This document shows positions 1 through 5,807 of a stretch of DNA of 11,677 nucleotides, one piece after another. How positions within the stretch are numbered: position 1 is the first letter of the stretch; each line of letters opens with the position of its first letter. The stretch comes from Methylococcaceae bacterium UBA659. GTDB taxonomy: Bacteria > Pseudomonadota > Gammaproteobacteria > Methylococcales > Methylomonadaceae. The DNA is taken from assembly GCA_002299495.1 (NCBI GenBank), contig DBNZ01000146.1, positions 1 to 11,677 on the forward strand. The letters are read 5' to 3'. The notes under the pieces are model-generated. The model ran no database searches. It was not told where the DNA came from and saw only the letters and a list, made by a program, of their open reading frames with translations. The position numbers and the translations under genes were made by a program.

Positions 1-104
1 ACTTGTGCCCTCTTCAGGGTATGCCGGAATGACGGTTTAACTAAACGGCATTGCCCAGAGGGAGCGGGGCTTTTTGATTTAATCAGCGCTTCCTTAAAGG
101 GCCG

Positions 105-758
105 TCACCGCAAACATTTCGGGCCGTCATGGCGCGGGTTGTTGAGCCACGGGCTGATGGCGGTGGCGGCCAGCGCCTGGTAATTGAAGTTGGCCAATAA
201 AGCGGTCAAGTGTCCGGGCGGCGTGTGCCGGTCTAGCCACTGGCGATAATCGGCTTCGGCAATAATGACAGGCATCCGCCCATGTATGTCCTGCACCACA
301 GGGCAAGCCGACGTGGTGATGATGGTGCATGAATAAATGCTGCTGTTGTCGTGCTGCCAATGTTCCCAAAGGCCGGCGAAGGCAAACGGATGTTTGTCTT
401 GGCGCTGGATGTGGTAAGCCTGTTTGTGTTCCGGCAAGGCCTGCCATTCGTAATAGCCCGTGGCCGGGATTAGGCAGCGCCTTTGTTTGAAGGCGGCGCG
501 GAACGAGGGCTTTTGCTGGACTGTTTCGGCTCTGGCGTTGATCAGGTGTTGGCTGATTTTGCTGTCCTTGGCCCAAGCAGGTATCAATCCCCAATGCAAG
601 TTGATGAACGTCAAGCGTTGGTCAGGCCATTCAACTACGGCCAAGATTTCCCCCCCGGGGGCGATGTTATAACGGGCTTCAAAACGCGGCGGCTGGTCGC
701 ACTGAAAATGCCCGGCCAGTTCTTCTGCCGATGCCGTCAAGTTGAAACGTCCGCACAT
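105..758 (-). CDS. SRAP-domain protein, YedK/HMCES-like abasic-site DNA-protein crosslink protein
   Basis: This 217-aa protein belongs to the SOS response-associated peptidase (SRAP) family, whose members bind single-stranded DNA and trap abasic sites through a covalent bond to the N-terminal Cys. The reading frame is open further upstream (to 806), but the ATG at 758 is the real start because it places Cys2 right after Met in the opening MCGRF. Other family landmarks are Asn31 in RYNIAP, the WGLIPAWA stretch (residues 56-63), Asn74 in INARAET, the catalytic Glu104 in GYYEW and His159 in IHGRMP. All expected active-site residues are present and the length is normal. The reductase gene upstream ends only 11 bp before this start, so the two are probably co-transcribed, although the ribosome-binding site is weak. 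Identification is firm; the biochemical role comes from studied homologues. Confidence 0.93.
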   Translation of the reverse strand: MCGRFNLTASAEELAGHFQCDQPPRFEARYNIAPGGEILAVVEWPDQRLTFINLHWGLIPAWAKDSKISQHLINARAETVQQKPSFRAAFKQRRCLIPATGYYEWQALPEHKQAYHIQRQDKHPFAFAGLWEHWQHDNSSIYSCTIITTSACPVVQDIHGRMPVIIAEADYRQWLDRHTPPGHLTALLANFNYQALAATAISPWLNNPRHDGPKCLR

Positions 759-769
759 TAGGGCTAAAC

Positions 770-1627
770 CTAATGTGTCACGAATAGCTTGTCCAAGGTG
801 GCGCATTCATCTGGACTTAGCAAAAATTCAAAAATGGCCAAGTCCTCGCGCATGTGTTCCGTATTGCTGGTGCCTGTCAACGGGATGACGCCGATTTGGG
901 TCAAATAACGGAACAACACTTGTGCCGGGCTACGTTGGTGTTTTGTGGCCAAAACCTGCATGGCGGGGTGTTGCAGGATACCGGGGTTGGCGGTCAGCGT
1001 CCAAAAGCTTTGGTAAATGACTGGGTGTCTCCGGCAAAAAACACGGATATCGGCGTCATAACCGGTTTCGGCGTAAAAGCGGTTTTGCAAGACCGCCGGT
1101 TTCACCTGCGAATGTGCAAATAAAAATTCCAGTTGCGGTAATGAATAGCAATTGCTCAAGCCCAACTGGCGGGTGCAACCTGAGTCAAACAACGTTTCCA
1201 TCGCCTGCCAGACCTGCAACAAATCGTTTGCATGGGCTAATGGCGAATGCAAAATCAGGCAGTCGAGATAATCGGTCTGAAGATTGGCCAATGATACCTT
1301 GAAAGATTGCGCCACTTGTTCGGCCAGCGACGCCTTAGGGTCGTAGGGGATCCGTCCAGGGTCTTGTCCGTCCACAGGGGTGAACTTGCTTTGTAAATAA
1401 AGTTGGTCGCGGGACAGCGTACCGCGTTGGTAGCAGGCTTGAAGACCATCGCCGACGCCCGCCTCATGGTAATGCTTGGGCTGGCATGCCGTGTCTAGGC
1501 CCCGGAAACCTAGGCTAATGGCTTGTTCTACCAGGGCTGCGGTGCGTTCCTGTTTCCATGCGCTGCCATAAATGATTTGGGGCATCCTGACGCCAAAAGC
1601 GGAGACGGTAACATTTTCGTTGTTCAT
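770..1627 (-). CDS. Aldo/keto reductase, atypical subgroup
   Basis: This 285-aa TIM-barrel NAD(P)H oxidoreductase carries the aldo/keto reductase catalytic tetrad: Asp45 (LDTA), Tyr53, Lys81 (LQSKF) and His127 (LILHSP). The AKR signature around the active-site helix is recognisable (GFRGLDTACQP...YHEAGVG). The C-terminal cofactor region reads VIPLTGTSNTEHM rather than the usual IPKS-type motif that grips the NADPH 2'-phosphate. Together with the GQDP...PYDP insert around residues 87-97, this suggests the less-studied branch I associate with fungal and some bacterial AKRs. Substrate is unknown. The frame opens at 1678, but I chose the ATG at 1627 because AGGTGG sits just before it, although the spacing is short (3 nt). 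The 1678 start lacks any Shine-Dalgarno sequence and would add 17 low-complexity residues. The gene lies 11 bp upstream of the SRAP gene and divergent from the hydrolase. Confidence 0.88.
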   Translation of the reverse strand: MNNENVTVSAFGVRMPQIIYGSAWKQERTAALVEQAISLGFRGLDTACQPKHYHEAGVGDGLQACYQRGTLSRDQLYLQSKFTPVDGQDPGRIPYDPKASLAEQVAQSFKVSLANLQTDYLDCLILHSPLAHANDLLQVWQAMETLFDSGCTRQLGLSNCYSLPQLEFLFAHSQVKPAVLQNRFYAETGYDADIRVFCRRHPVIYQSFWTLTANPGILQHPAMQVLATKHQRSPAQVLFRYLTQIGVIPLTGTSNTEHMREDLAIFEFLLSPDECATLDKLFVTH

Positions 1628-1711
1628 GGACCACCTAGGTTGGCTGCTTGGCGATGTCGGCTCAATAATATCCGGCATGGCGGGTTTTGGCGGGTTTATG
1701 GCAAATTCAAA

Positions 1712-1740
1712 CTGACTAAGTTTACTATAACCGATATGAT
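1712..1740 (+). promoter_or_regulatory. Predicted sigma70 promoter for the hydrolase-ubiX pair
   Basis: CTGACT (1712-1717) and TATGAT (1735-1740) are separated by exactly 17 bp, matching the -35 and -10 consensus at 4/6 and 5/6 positions. Transcription would begin near 1747, giving a leader of about 30 nt before the ATG at 1779. The element lies in the divergent gap between the reductase and the hydrolase. I found no equally good promoter for the minus strand there. This is a prediction from sequence match only. Confidence 0.5.
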
Positions 1741-1778
1741 AAACGGTTTCTGTAACGCCGTAGATGCGAAAGCCATTA

Positions 1779-2738
1779 ATGAAAACCCTTTATCCAGAGA
1801 TCGAACCTTACCAGTCGTTTCTTATGCAAACGGGGAGCCTACATGAGGTGTACGTTGAGCTATCCGGAAACCCCGATGGCATCCCGGTTATTTTTTTGCA
1901 CGGCGGCCCTTGTTCGGGCACAAAGCCCGACCATAGGCGGTTTTTTAATCCTGAAAACTATCGAATTATTTTGTTCGACCAACGCGGTTGCGGGCGGTCT
2001 TTGCCGTTTGGCGAATTAGCAAAAAATACCACCCAAGACTTGATTGATGACATGGAACGTATCCGCAGCCATTTAGGGGTCGGCCAATGGTTGGTGTTTG
2101 GCGGCTCCTGGGGCGGCGCCTTGGCCTTGTTGTATGCCCAACAGCAGGGTCAGGCGGTCTCAGGTTTGGTGATCCGCGCGGTGTTTTTGGCCAGGCAGAA
2201 GGATTTGGACTGGTTTGGCGAATTAGGGGCGGGGCGGATTTATCCCCAATTCTGGCAAGCGTTGTTGGACACGCTGCCGGAAGGCCACCGCGAGGATTTC
2301 GTGGAAGGGTTATGGTCGGTGTTGTGGGGCGGGGATGAACTGGCCCGGCGGCGGGCAGCGCGGGCATGGATAGCTTGGGGCGCACAAGTCGCGTTAGGGC
2401 GTTTTTTTCAGCCGGAGCGGCTGGAAGAGCGTGTCACTAAGGAAATGATTAAGCAGGTTAAAATGGAGCTGTACTATGCCCGCCACCGTTATTTTGTTAC
2501 GGAAAACCAGATCCTGGAGCAATGCCATTTACTGAAAACCATTCCGACAATCATTATCCATGGCCGCCAAGACTTGCTGTGCCCTATGGAAGCGGGGCTG
2601 ACGCTTTACCAGGCGATGCCGCATGCCGACTATCGGGTGTTGCCAAACGCCGGGCATATCGCCCAGCATGAAGAAATGGTTGATGCGTTGGTGACCGCCA
2701 CCGACGACTTTGCCAGGCAATTGGGTAGGATGGCTTAA
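1779..2738 (+). CDS. Proline iminopeptidase-like S33 alpha/beta hydrolase
   Basis: This alpha/beta hydrolase of 319 aa is full-length for the prolyl aminopeptidase family (S33), which releases N-terminal proline from peptides in the cytoplasm. The N-terminus (LYPEIEPY), the oxyanion-region HGGPCSG, FDQRGCGRS and NTTQDL are all family hallmarks. The nucleophile Ser lies in GGSWGG, the catalytic Asp in HGRQD and the catalytic His in NAGH. However, the two cap-domain Glu residues that hold the substrate amino group in the Serratia enzyme (WEG and RIEN motifs, from memory) align here with Gly (AWIAWGAQ) and Arg (YYARHRYF), so true aminopeptidase activity is doubtful. I prefer the ATG at 1779, which matches the usual N-terminus and follows a weak GAAAG; an in-frame ATG at 1764 is possible. 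ubiX follows with no gap. Confidence 0.87.
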   Translation: MKTLYPEIEPYQSFLMQTGSLHEVYVELSGNPDGIPVIFLHGGPCSGTKPDHRRFFNPENYRIILFDQRGCGRSLPFGELAKNTTQDLIDDMERIRSHLGVGQWLVFGGSWGGALALLYAQQQGQAVSGLVIRAVFLARQKDLDWFGELGAGRIYPQFWQALLDTLPEGHREDFVEGLWSVLWGGDELARRRAARAWIAWGAQVALGRFFQPERLEERVTKEMIKQVKMELYYARHRYFVTENQILEQCHLLKTIPTIIIHGRQDLLCPMEAGLTLYQAMPHADYRVLPNAGHIAQHEEMVDALVTATDDFARQLGRMA

Positions 2739-3311
2739 ATGGCGGTTAAGCGCTTGATTCTCGGCATGACCGGCGCCACCGGGGCGATTTATGGCGTCCG
2801 CATGCTACAGGTGCTTAAAGGCCAGCCTGACTGGGAAACCCATCTGGTGATTTCCAAAGCCGGCTTGGTCAATTTAAAGTACGAATTGGATATGGCAAAG
2901 TCGGCCTTGTGCGGACTCGCCGATGTCGTTCATGGCATTGACGATATTGCCGCGTCGATTGCCAGCGGCTCATTTAAAACGGAGGGCATGGTAGTCGCCC
3001 CTTGCTCCATGAAAACGTTGGCGGCTATTGCCCATGGCTTTGGCGATAACCTGATTTCCAGGGCGGCGGACGTGGCCTTAAAGGAACGTCGAAGAGTTGT
3101 TTTGATGCCACGGGAAACGCCGCTGAATTTGGCGCATATCCGCAATATGGCAAGTGTCACCGAAATGGGCGGGATCATTTTTCCGCCGATGCCCGCGTTC
3201 TACAGCAAGTCTGACTCCGTAGCGGCCTTAGTCGATGAAGGGGTGGGCCGGGTTTTAGATTTCTTTGGCGTTAATGTCGCGGGCCTGGTGAAACCGTGGC
3301 AGGGCTTGTGA
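2739..3311 (+). CDS. ubiX: Flavin prenyltransferase UbiX
   Basis: This 190-aa protein attaches a dimethylallyl group to FMN, making the prenylated FMN cofactor required by UbiD-type decarboxylases in ubiquinone synthesis and related decarboxylations. The N-terminal flavin-binding loop (GMTGATGAIYG, residues 9-19), Glu49, the APCSMKTLAAIAHG segment (87-100), the phosphate/prenyl-binding RETPL (125-129) and Tyr155 in PAFY match the Pad1/UbiX family; length is typical. The ATG follows the stop codon of the hydrolase directly, and a good GGTAGGA lies inside the end of that gene, so translation is probably coupled. No ubiD is visible in the window. A short ORF begins inside the ubiX stop codon (TGATG). 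Confidence 0.96.
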   Translation: MAVKRLILGMTGATGAIYGVRMLQVLKGQPDWETHLVISKAGLVNLKYELDMAKSALCGLADVVHGIDDIAASIASGSFKTEGMVVAPCSMKTLAAIAHGFGDNLISRAADVALKERRRVVLMPRETPLNLAHIRNMASVTEMGGIIFPPMPAFYSKSDSVAALVDEGVGRVLDFFGVNVAGLVKPWQGL

Positions 3312-3403
3312 TGGCGAAATCATACACCTTTGATCAATGGTTGGATGGGCTCAACCAGCACTTAGGGCAGCGCCGCTACGATTTTCAACCCGTTCAAATC
3401 TGA
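3311..3403 (+). CDS. Short ORF (30 aa) translationally linked to ubiX, function unknown
   Basis: The ATG at 3311 shares its A with the TGA stop of ubiX (TGATG), an arrangement typical of coupled translation. It opens a 30-codon frame ending in TGA at 3401-3403. The peptide starts MAKSYTFDQWLDGL and is rich in Gln and aromatic residues; it has no signal peptide or membrane segment. I do not recognise it. It may be a small protein, the leftover 5' end of a longer gene that has decayed into the AT-rich stretch after it, or a chance frame. The start arrangement is the only positive evidence. Confidence 0.35.
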   Translation: MAKSYTFDQWLDGLNQHLGQRRYDFQPVQI

Positions 3404-3540
3404 CCGCTACCTTAGGAAAAGGGCATTGTTAATTTTAGATAGCTTTAATATTTTTTAGCCTTAGTATTCAATTAGATAAAAATCAAAAACGCTACATATT
3501 TAACAATACCAGGAAAAGTTGGGTTAGGCTGGATGGGTCA

Positions 3541-4371
3541 TCAGTGACCTAAGGGCGGTTGCTGGGGTCCGTATGATAGGATGGCAACTGCGTTGCCAAC
3601 CGCCAGTTTGCCGCAATGATTATGGATGGCGTTTTGGCCAAAATAGACTTTATTTTGCCATTTTCGGGTTCGGTTTAGCGTCACCAAGGGTTCTTTGCCT
3701 TGTTCCCCCGTATCTTGGTTGACCGTAGGCACCGAGCAACGGGAGCAAGGTTTGGGCAACCTAAAGCCGATCTCGCCAATTTGGATTTCCCGCCAGAAAT
3801 CCTCGGCATAGCCTGCACACCCGGAAACCACCAAATTAGGACGGAACCTTTGCATTGGCAAAGCAGCCGGCATTGCCTGGTTTAACGAAGCCAATGAGGC
3901 ATCGGAGATAATCAGGAAGGGAAAGCCATCGGAGAAAGCCACTTGGTCATGGCTTTGGCCATAGTTGGGGTCGACAGGGCGGGCGCTATCTTCCGGCTGA
4001 TAGACGAGATGGCATGCTTGCTTTAGGAAAGTGCTGAACCACTCATCGGCATGGCTTGAGACTTTAAGGGCCTGGCAGTGATCCTCCCAGATTTTGCAAG
4101 CAACCGGAATACCGCTGATTGTCGGCGCGGGTAACGATAGGTTTTCCATTCCAGGGGCGGATAGCACTAGGTCATCGCCATTAAATTCGGTTTTGACCAA
4201 AGCCATGCGGGGAATCTTCCGTTGGCTTAAAAATTGGCCATCAGTGCCAATCAGCATCCATTTGCGGTCATATTGCAGGCCCGTTTGGGTAACATTCCAT
4301 TTTTTGACGCTGATCCCCGATAGAGATTTGACGGGATAAACGAAGATATTTTCGAGCATAATGCCTGTCAT
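3541..4371 (-). CDS. MOSC-domain protein, YcbX-like (molybdenum cofactor-binding), without ferredoxin domain
   Basis: This 276-aa protein has the MOSC N-terminal beta-barrel domain (YPVKSLSGI at residues 12-20, YDRKWML at 34-40) followed by a MOSC domain (FRPNLVVSG at 176-184; PCSRC at 208-212, then TVNQDTG). One Cys of the PCSRC pair is expected to ligate molybdenum or carry sulfur. In E. coli YcbX the same architecture has a C-terminal 2Fe-2S ferredoxin and reduces N-hydroxylated compounds; here the protein stops right after the MOSC domain, so electrons would have to come from a separate partner. The start at 4371 has TAGG about 9 nt upstream; the ATG at 4359 is a credible alternative. The gene stands alone, convergent with ubiX. 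Family assignment is solid; substrate is not known. Confidence 0.9.
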   Translation of the reverse strand: MTGIMLENIFVYPVKSLSGISVKKWNVTQTGLQYDRKWMLIGTDGQFLSQRKIPRMALVKTEFNGDDLVLSAPGMENLSLPAPTISGIPVACKIWEDHCQALKVSSHADEWFSTFLKQACHLVYQPEDSARPVDPNYGQSHDQVAFSDGFPFLIISDASLASLNQAMPAALPMQRFRPNLVVSGCAGYAEDFWREIQIGEIGFRLPKPCSRCSVPTVNQDTGEQGKEPLVTLNRTRKWQNKVYFGQNAIHNHCGKLAVGNAVAILSYGPQQPPLGH

Positions 4372-4742
4372 TGCTAACCTACTGGTAGATAAGTTTATCT
4401 GGCTTCGGCAATAGATAGCCCCCCGACGCCATTGGGGTATGTTTCAAATTTTACGCCAAAAATGAAGCGACGGTTTTGTTGCTGGCAAGAGAGGGCTTCC
4501 CGCTTGAAGCGCGGCATCCTTGCCCGCGCCGCCAGCCGGGCTGGGCGTTCCTGTTAATGGCTATCTTAAGTGTGCACAACAAAGCTTCCTTACACCAAGC
4601 TTTTGTCATTCCATAGGGTGTTAATAACAACACCGTTCGCCAAACGGCAAGAATGATTCCATTGTTAATGAAACCGAAAGAAATGACCAGAAAAGGTCGA
4701 ATACCCGTTTCTTAAACCAAGCATCACCGGCCTAATCTGGTC
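4372..4742. other. Stem-loop-rich intergenic tract, no convincing gene
   Basis: This 371-bp gap holds no gene I can support. It contains several inverted repeats: AGATAA/TTATCT (4387-4400) just upstream of the MOSC start; GCGCGG/CCGCGC (4509-4529); the near-palindrome CCAGCC-G-GGCTGG (4532-4544); ACAAAGCTT pairing with AAGCTTTTGT across one bulge (4579-4606); GGTGTT/AACACC (4617-4634); and CCGTT/AACGG (4633-4647). A 60-aa frame on the minus strand (4451-4633) looks like a by-product of these repeats. The pattern resembles accumulated repeat or mobile-element debris beside the transposase remnant. Confidence 0.5.
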
Positions 4743-5133
4743 ATGGATGAAATCATAACAACACTGGCAACGCTGACGGCTGACCCTCTAAAAACAGAGA
4801 CGATGGAAAAAAACATCCGAACCCGCGTTTTCCAGGTGCAGGTTCGGCACAAGAACTTCCCCGAATTGCTGAATGCCGCTGTCATCATCAAAACCAACCT
4901 GAAAACGGGGAGGGCTGCGAAGGGGTTATTGTTTAGTAAGGAAACGCAAGTCAACAATGCCGCTCACTTTTCCCTCTTTATGGTGACCTTTTCGCGGCTA
5001 TTGTCAGCCAAAATCGAGGGCGTAAACAGGGGGAGCATGCCAGATTTAAAAACCGTTTTCAGGGGATGTATTGAGGGTATGTCCTGAAGAAGCCATAAAC
5101 TTATGCTTGCTGGAAGTGTCTGACGTTTCCTGA
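4743..5133 (+). pseudogene. Remnant of a DDE (IS4-like) insertion-sequence transposase
   Basis: An open frame from 4743 to 5087 (114 aa) encodes a degraded transposase. Residues around 24-63 (IRTRVFQVQVRHKNFPELLN, then IIKTNLKTG and LLFSKET) match, from memory, a conserved block of IS4-like DDE transposases reading roughly IRT..YQ.QV.HK.FP..LN...I.KTNLKTG....LFS. The next residues, VNNAAHFSLFMVTFSRLL and then DLKTVFRGCIEGM, match a block that lies about 50-60 residues further on in intact copies, so an internal deletion appears to have removed the segment with the YYRLRFQIEF and catalytic Glu region. After residue ~112 the alignment seems to continue in the +1 frame (PEEAINLCLLEVS, to a TGA at 5131-5133). 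The N-terminal DDE half is missing and there is no ribosome-binding site. Non-functional debris; the exact family needs a search. Confidence 0.72.
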
Positions 5134-5173
5134 TAGTCCTGGCTATTGAGGGGATTGATAGCGGGGAGTCGCT

Positions 5174-5299
5174 GTTTTTGCGAAAGCTTGTTTTGGGTCC
5201 CAGCCCAAGCAAGCGGCAAAAACTTAACGCAACCGCCTATGCTTGCGGCGGTTCCGATGCGTCCGCGTCACCTCGTCCCAACCCAACAAGGGGTTGTGG
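5174..5299 (+). other. Three consecutive stem-loops upstream of yajC (candidate structured RNA or repeat element)
   Basis: Stem-loop 1 (5174-5223) has an 8-bp outer stem GTTTTTGC/GCAAAAAC, a middle stem GCTTG/CAAGC and an inner stem TTGGG/CCCAA around a 6-nt loop, 18 pairs in total. Stem-loop 2 (5231-5253) is a perfect 7-bp AACCGCC/GGCGGTT with a 9-nt loop, extendable by ACGC/GCGT across a bulge. Stem-loop 3 (5277-5299) pairs CAACCC with GGGTTG plus two more G-C pairs. The loop of stem-loop 2 (GCTTGC) is complementary to GCAAGC in the 3' arm of stem-loop 1, allowing an alternative fold. No U-tract follows, so this is not a classical terminator. Its nature (small RNA, leader of yajC, or IS-derived repeat) is unknown. 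Confidence 0.5.
5241..5254 (+). repeat. 14-bp direct repeat, copy 1 (upstream of yajC)
   Basis: GCTTGCGGCGGTTC occurs here and again at 5775-5788 in front of secD. In this copy it forms the loop end and 3' arm of a perfect 7-bp hairpin (5231-5253). Confidence 0.7.
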
Positions 5300-5353
5300 C
5301 ATGGGTTCTAAGCGCGTGAGTTTTCCAACTAAAAACAAAACTTGTTATGTCTA

Positions 5354-5362
5354 TGCCATAAT
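5354..5362 (+). promoter_or_regulatory. Possible extended -10 promoter for yajC-secDF
   Basis: TGC followed by CATAAT (5357-5362) fits an extended -10 element (TGn plus 5/6 of TATAAT). No good -35 lies at the matching distance, which is tolerable for extended -10 promoters. Transcription would begin near 5369, about 30 nt before the yajC start and downstream of the stem-loop cluster. Confidence 0.35.
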
Positions 5363-5400
5363 GCCGCGTTTTTTATTTTATCTATTAACCGAGGTTAGTC

Positions 5401-5751
5401 ATGAGTCTGTTCATTTCCGATGCCATCGCAGCTGCCGCACCCGCCGCCACACAGCCCGGCATAGAAGGCATGTTGTTTCCATTGGGCATTTTGGTGTTTT
5501 TTTATTTCCTGTTCTTACGCCCCCAAGCCAAGCGTGCTAAAGAAAAAAAAGAAATGGTCGCTAACATGGTCAAAGGCGCCGAAGTGGTCACAACCGGCGG
5601 CATTTTAGGAAAAGTGGTCGATATGGACGACAACTTCTTGAAACTTGAAGTCGCCGACAACATCTTTATACAAGTGCAACGGCAGGCCATCGAAACCATG
5701 ATGCCTAAGGGTACTTATAAGGCCGTCACGAAAAAAATAGCCAAAGATTAA
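5401..5751 (+). CDS. yajC: Sec translocon accessory protein YajC
   Basis: This 116-aa inner-membrane protein associates with SecD and SecF in the complex that helps SecYEG export proteins. It shows the standard layout: a short Ala/Pro-rich N-terminus, one transmembrane helix (about residues 23-39), then the RPQAKRAKEKKEM basic stretch and a small cytoplasmic domain with the VVTTGGILGKV signature (about residues 62-72). Length is typical. GAGG lies about 8 nt before the ATG. secD follows after 56 bp and secF after that, the usual operon order. The tgt and queA genes that often precede yajC are not here; a transposase remnant and a stem-loop cluster are found instead. Confidence 0.96.
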   Translation: MSLFISDAIAAAAPAATQPGIEGMLFPLGILVFFYFLFLRPQAKRAKEKKEMVANMVKGAEVVTTGGILGKVVDMDDNFLKLEVADNIFIQVQRQAIETMMPKGTYKAVTKKIAKD

Positions 5752-5774
5752 CGGCTAGCCATGCCGCCCGGGTT

Positions 5775-5788
5775 GCTTGCGGCGGTTC
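5775..5788 (+). repeat. 14-bp direct repeat, copy 2 (upstream of secD)
   Basis: The same GCTTGCGGCGGTTC as at 5241-5254. Here too its GGCGGT pairs with an upstream GCCGCC (5763-5768), one G-T wobble included, giving a hairpin with a 12-nt loop ahead of the secD ribosome-binding site. It is not followed by a T-run, so it is not an obvious terminator; it could protect or segment the yajC-secD mRNA. Confidence 0.65.
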
Positions 5789-5807
5789 AATAATCTGGAA
5801 TGACATA

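Noticed and set aside
53..76. GCCC/GGGC followed by TTTTT near the left edge, terminator-like on the plus strand
   Set aside because: Only four pairs with a 10-nt loop, and the gene it would serve lies outside the window; too weak to annotate.
99..129. 9-bp direct repeat GGGCCGTCA around the SRAP stop codon
   Set aside because: Two short copies 22 bp apart are within chance or a small tandem slip and show no further unit, so it is not a CRISPR or regulatory array.
3402..3458. Possible continuation of the 30-aa ORF in the +1 frame (reads DRYLRKRALLILDSFNIF before a stop)
   Set aside because: The extension is short and unrecognised, and calling a frameshift without a homologue would be guesswork.
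3404..3540. AT-rich 137-bp gap between the convergent ubiX side and the MOSC gene
   Set aside because: I found no clear hairpin with T-run on either strand and no frame of interest; probably holds weak or factor-dependent termination only.
4451..4633. 60-aa minus-strand frame starting MLLLTPYGMTKAW
   Set aside because: It has no ribosome-binding site and runs through a series of inverted repeats; it looks like translated repeat DNA rather than a gene.
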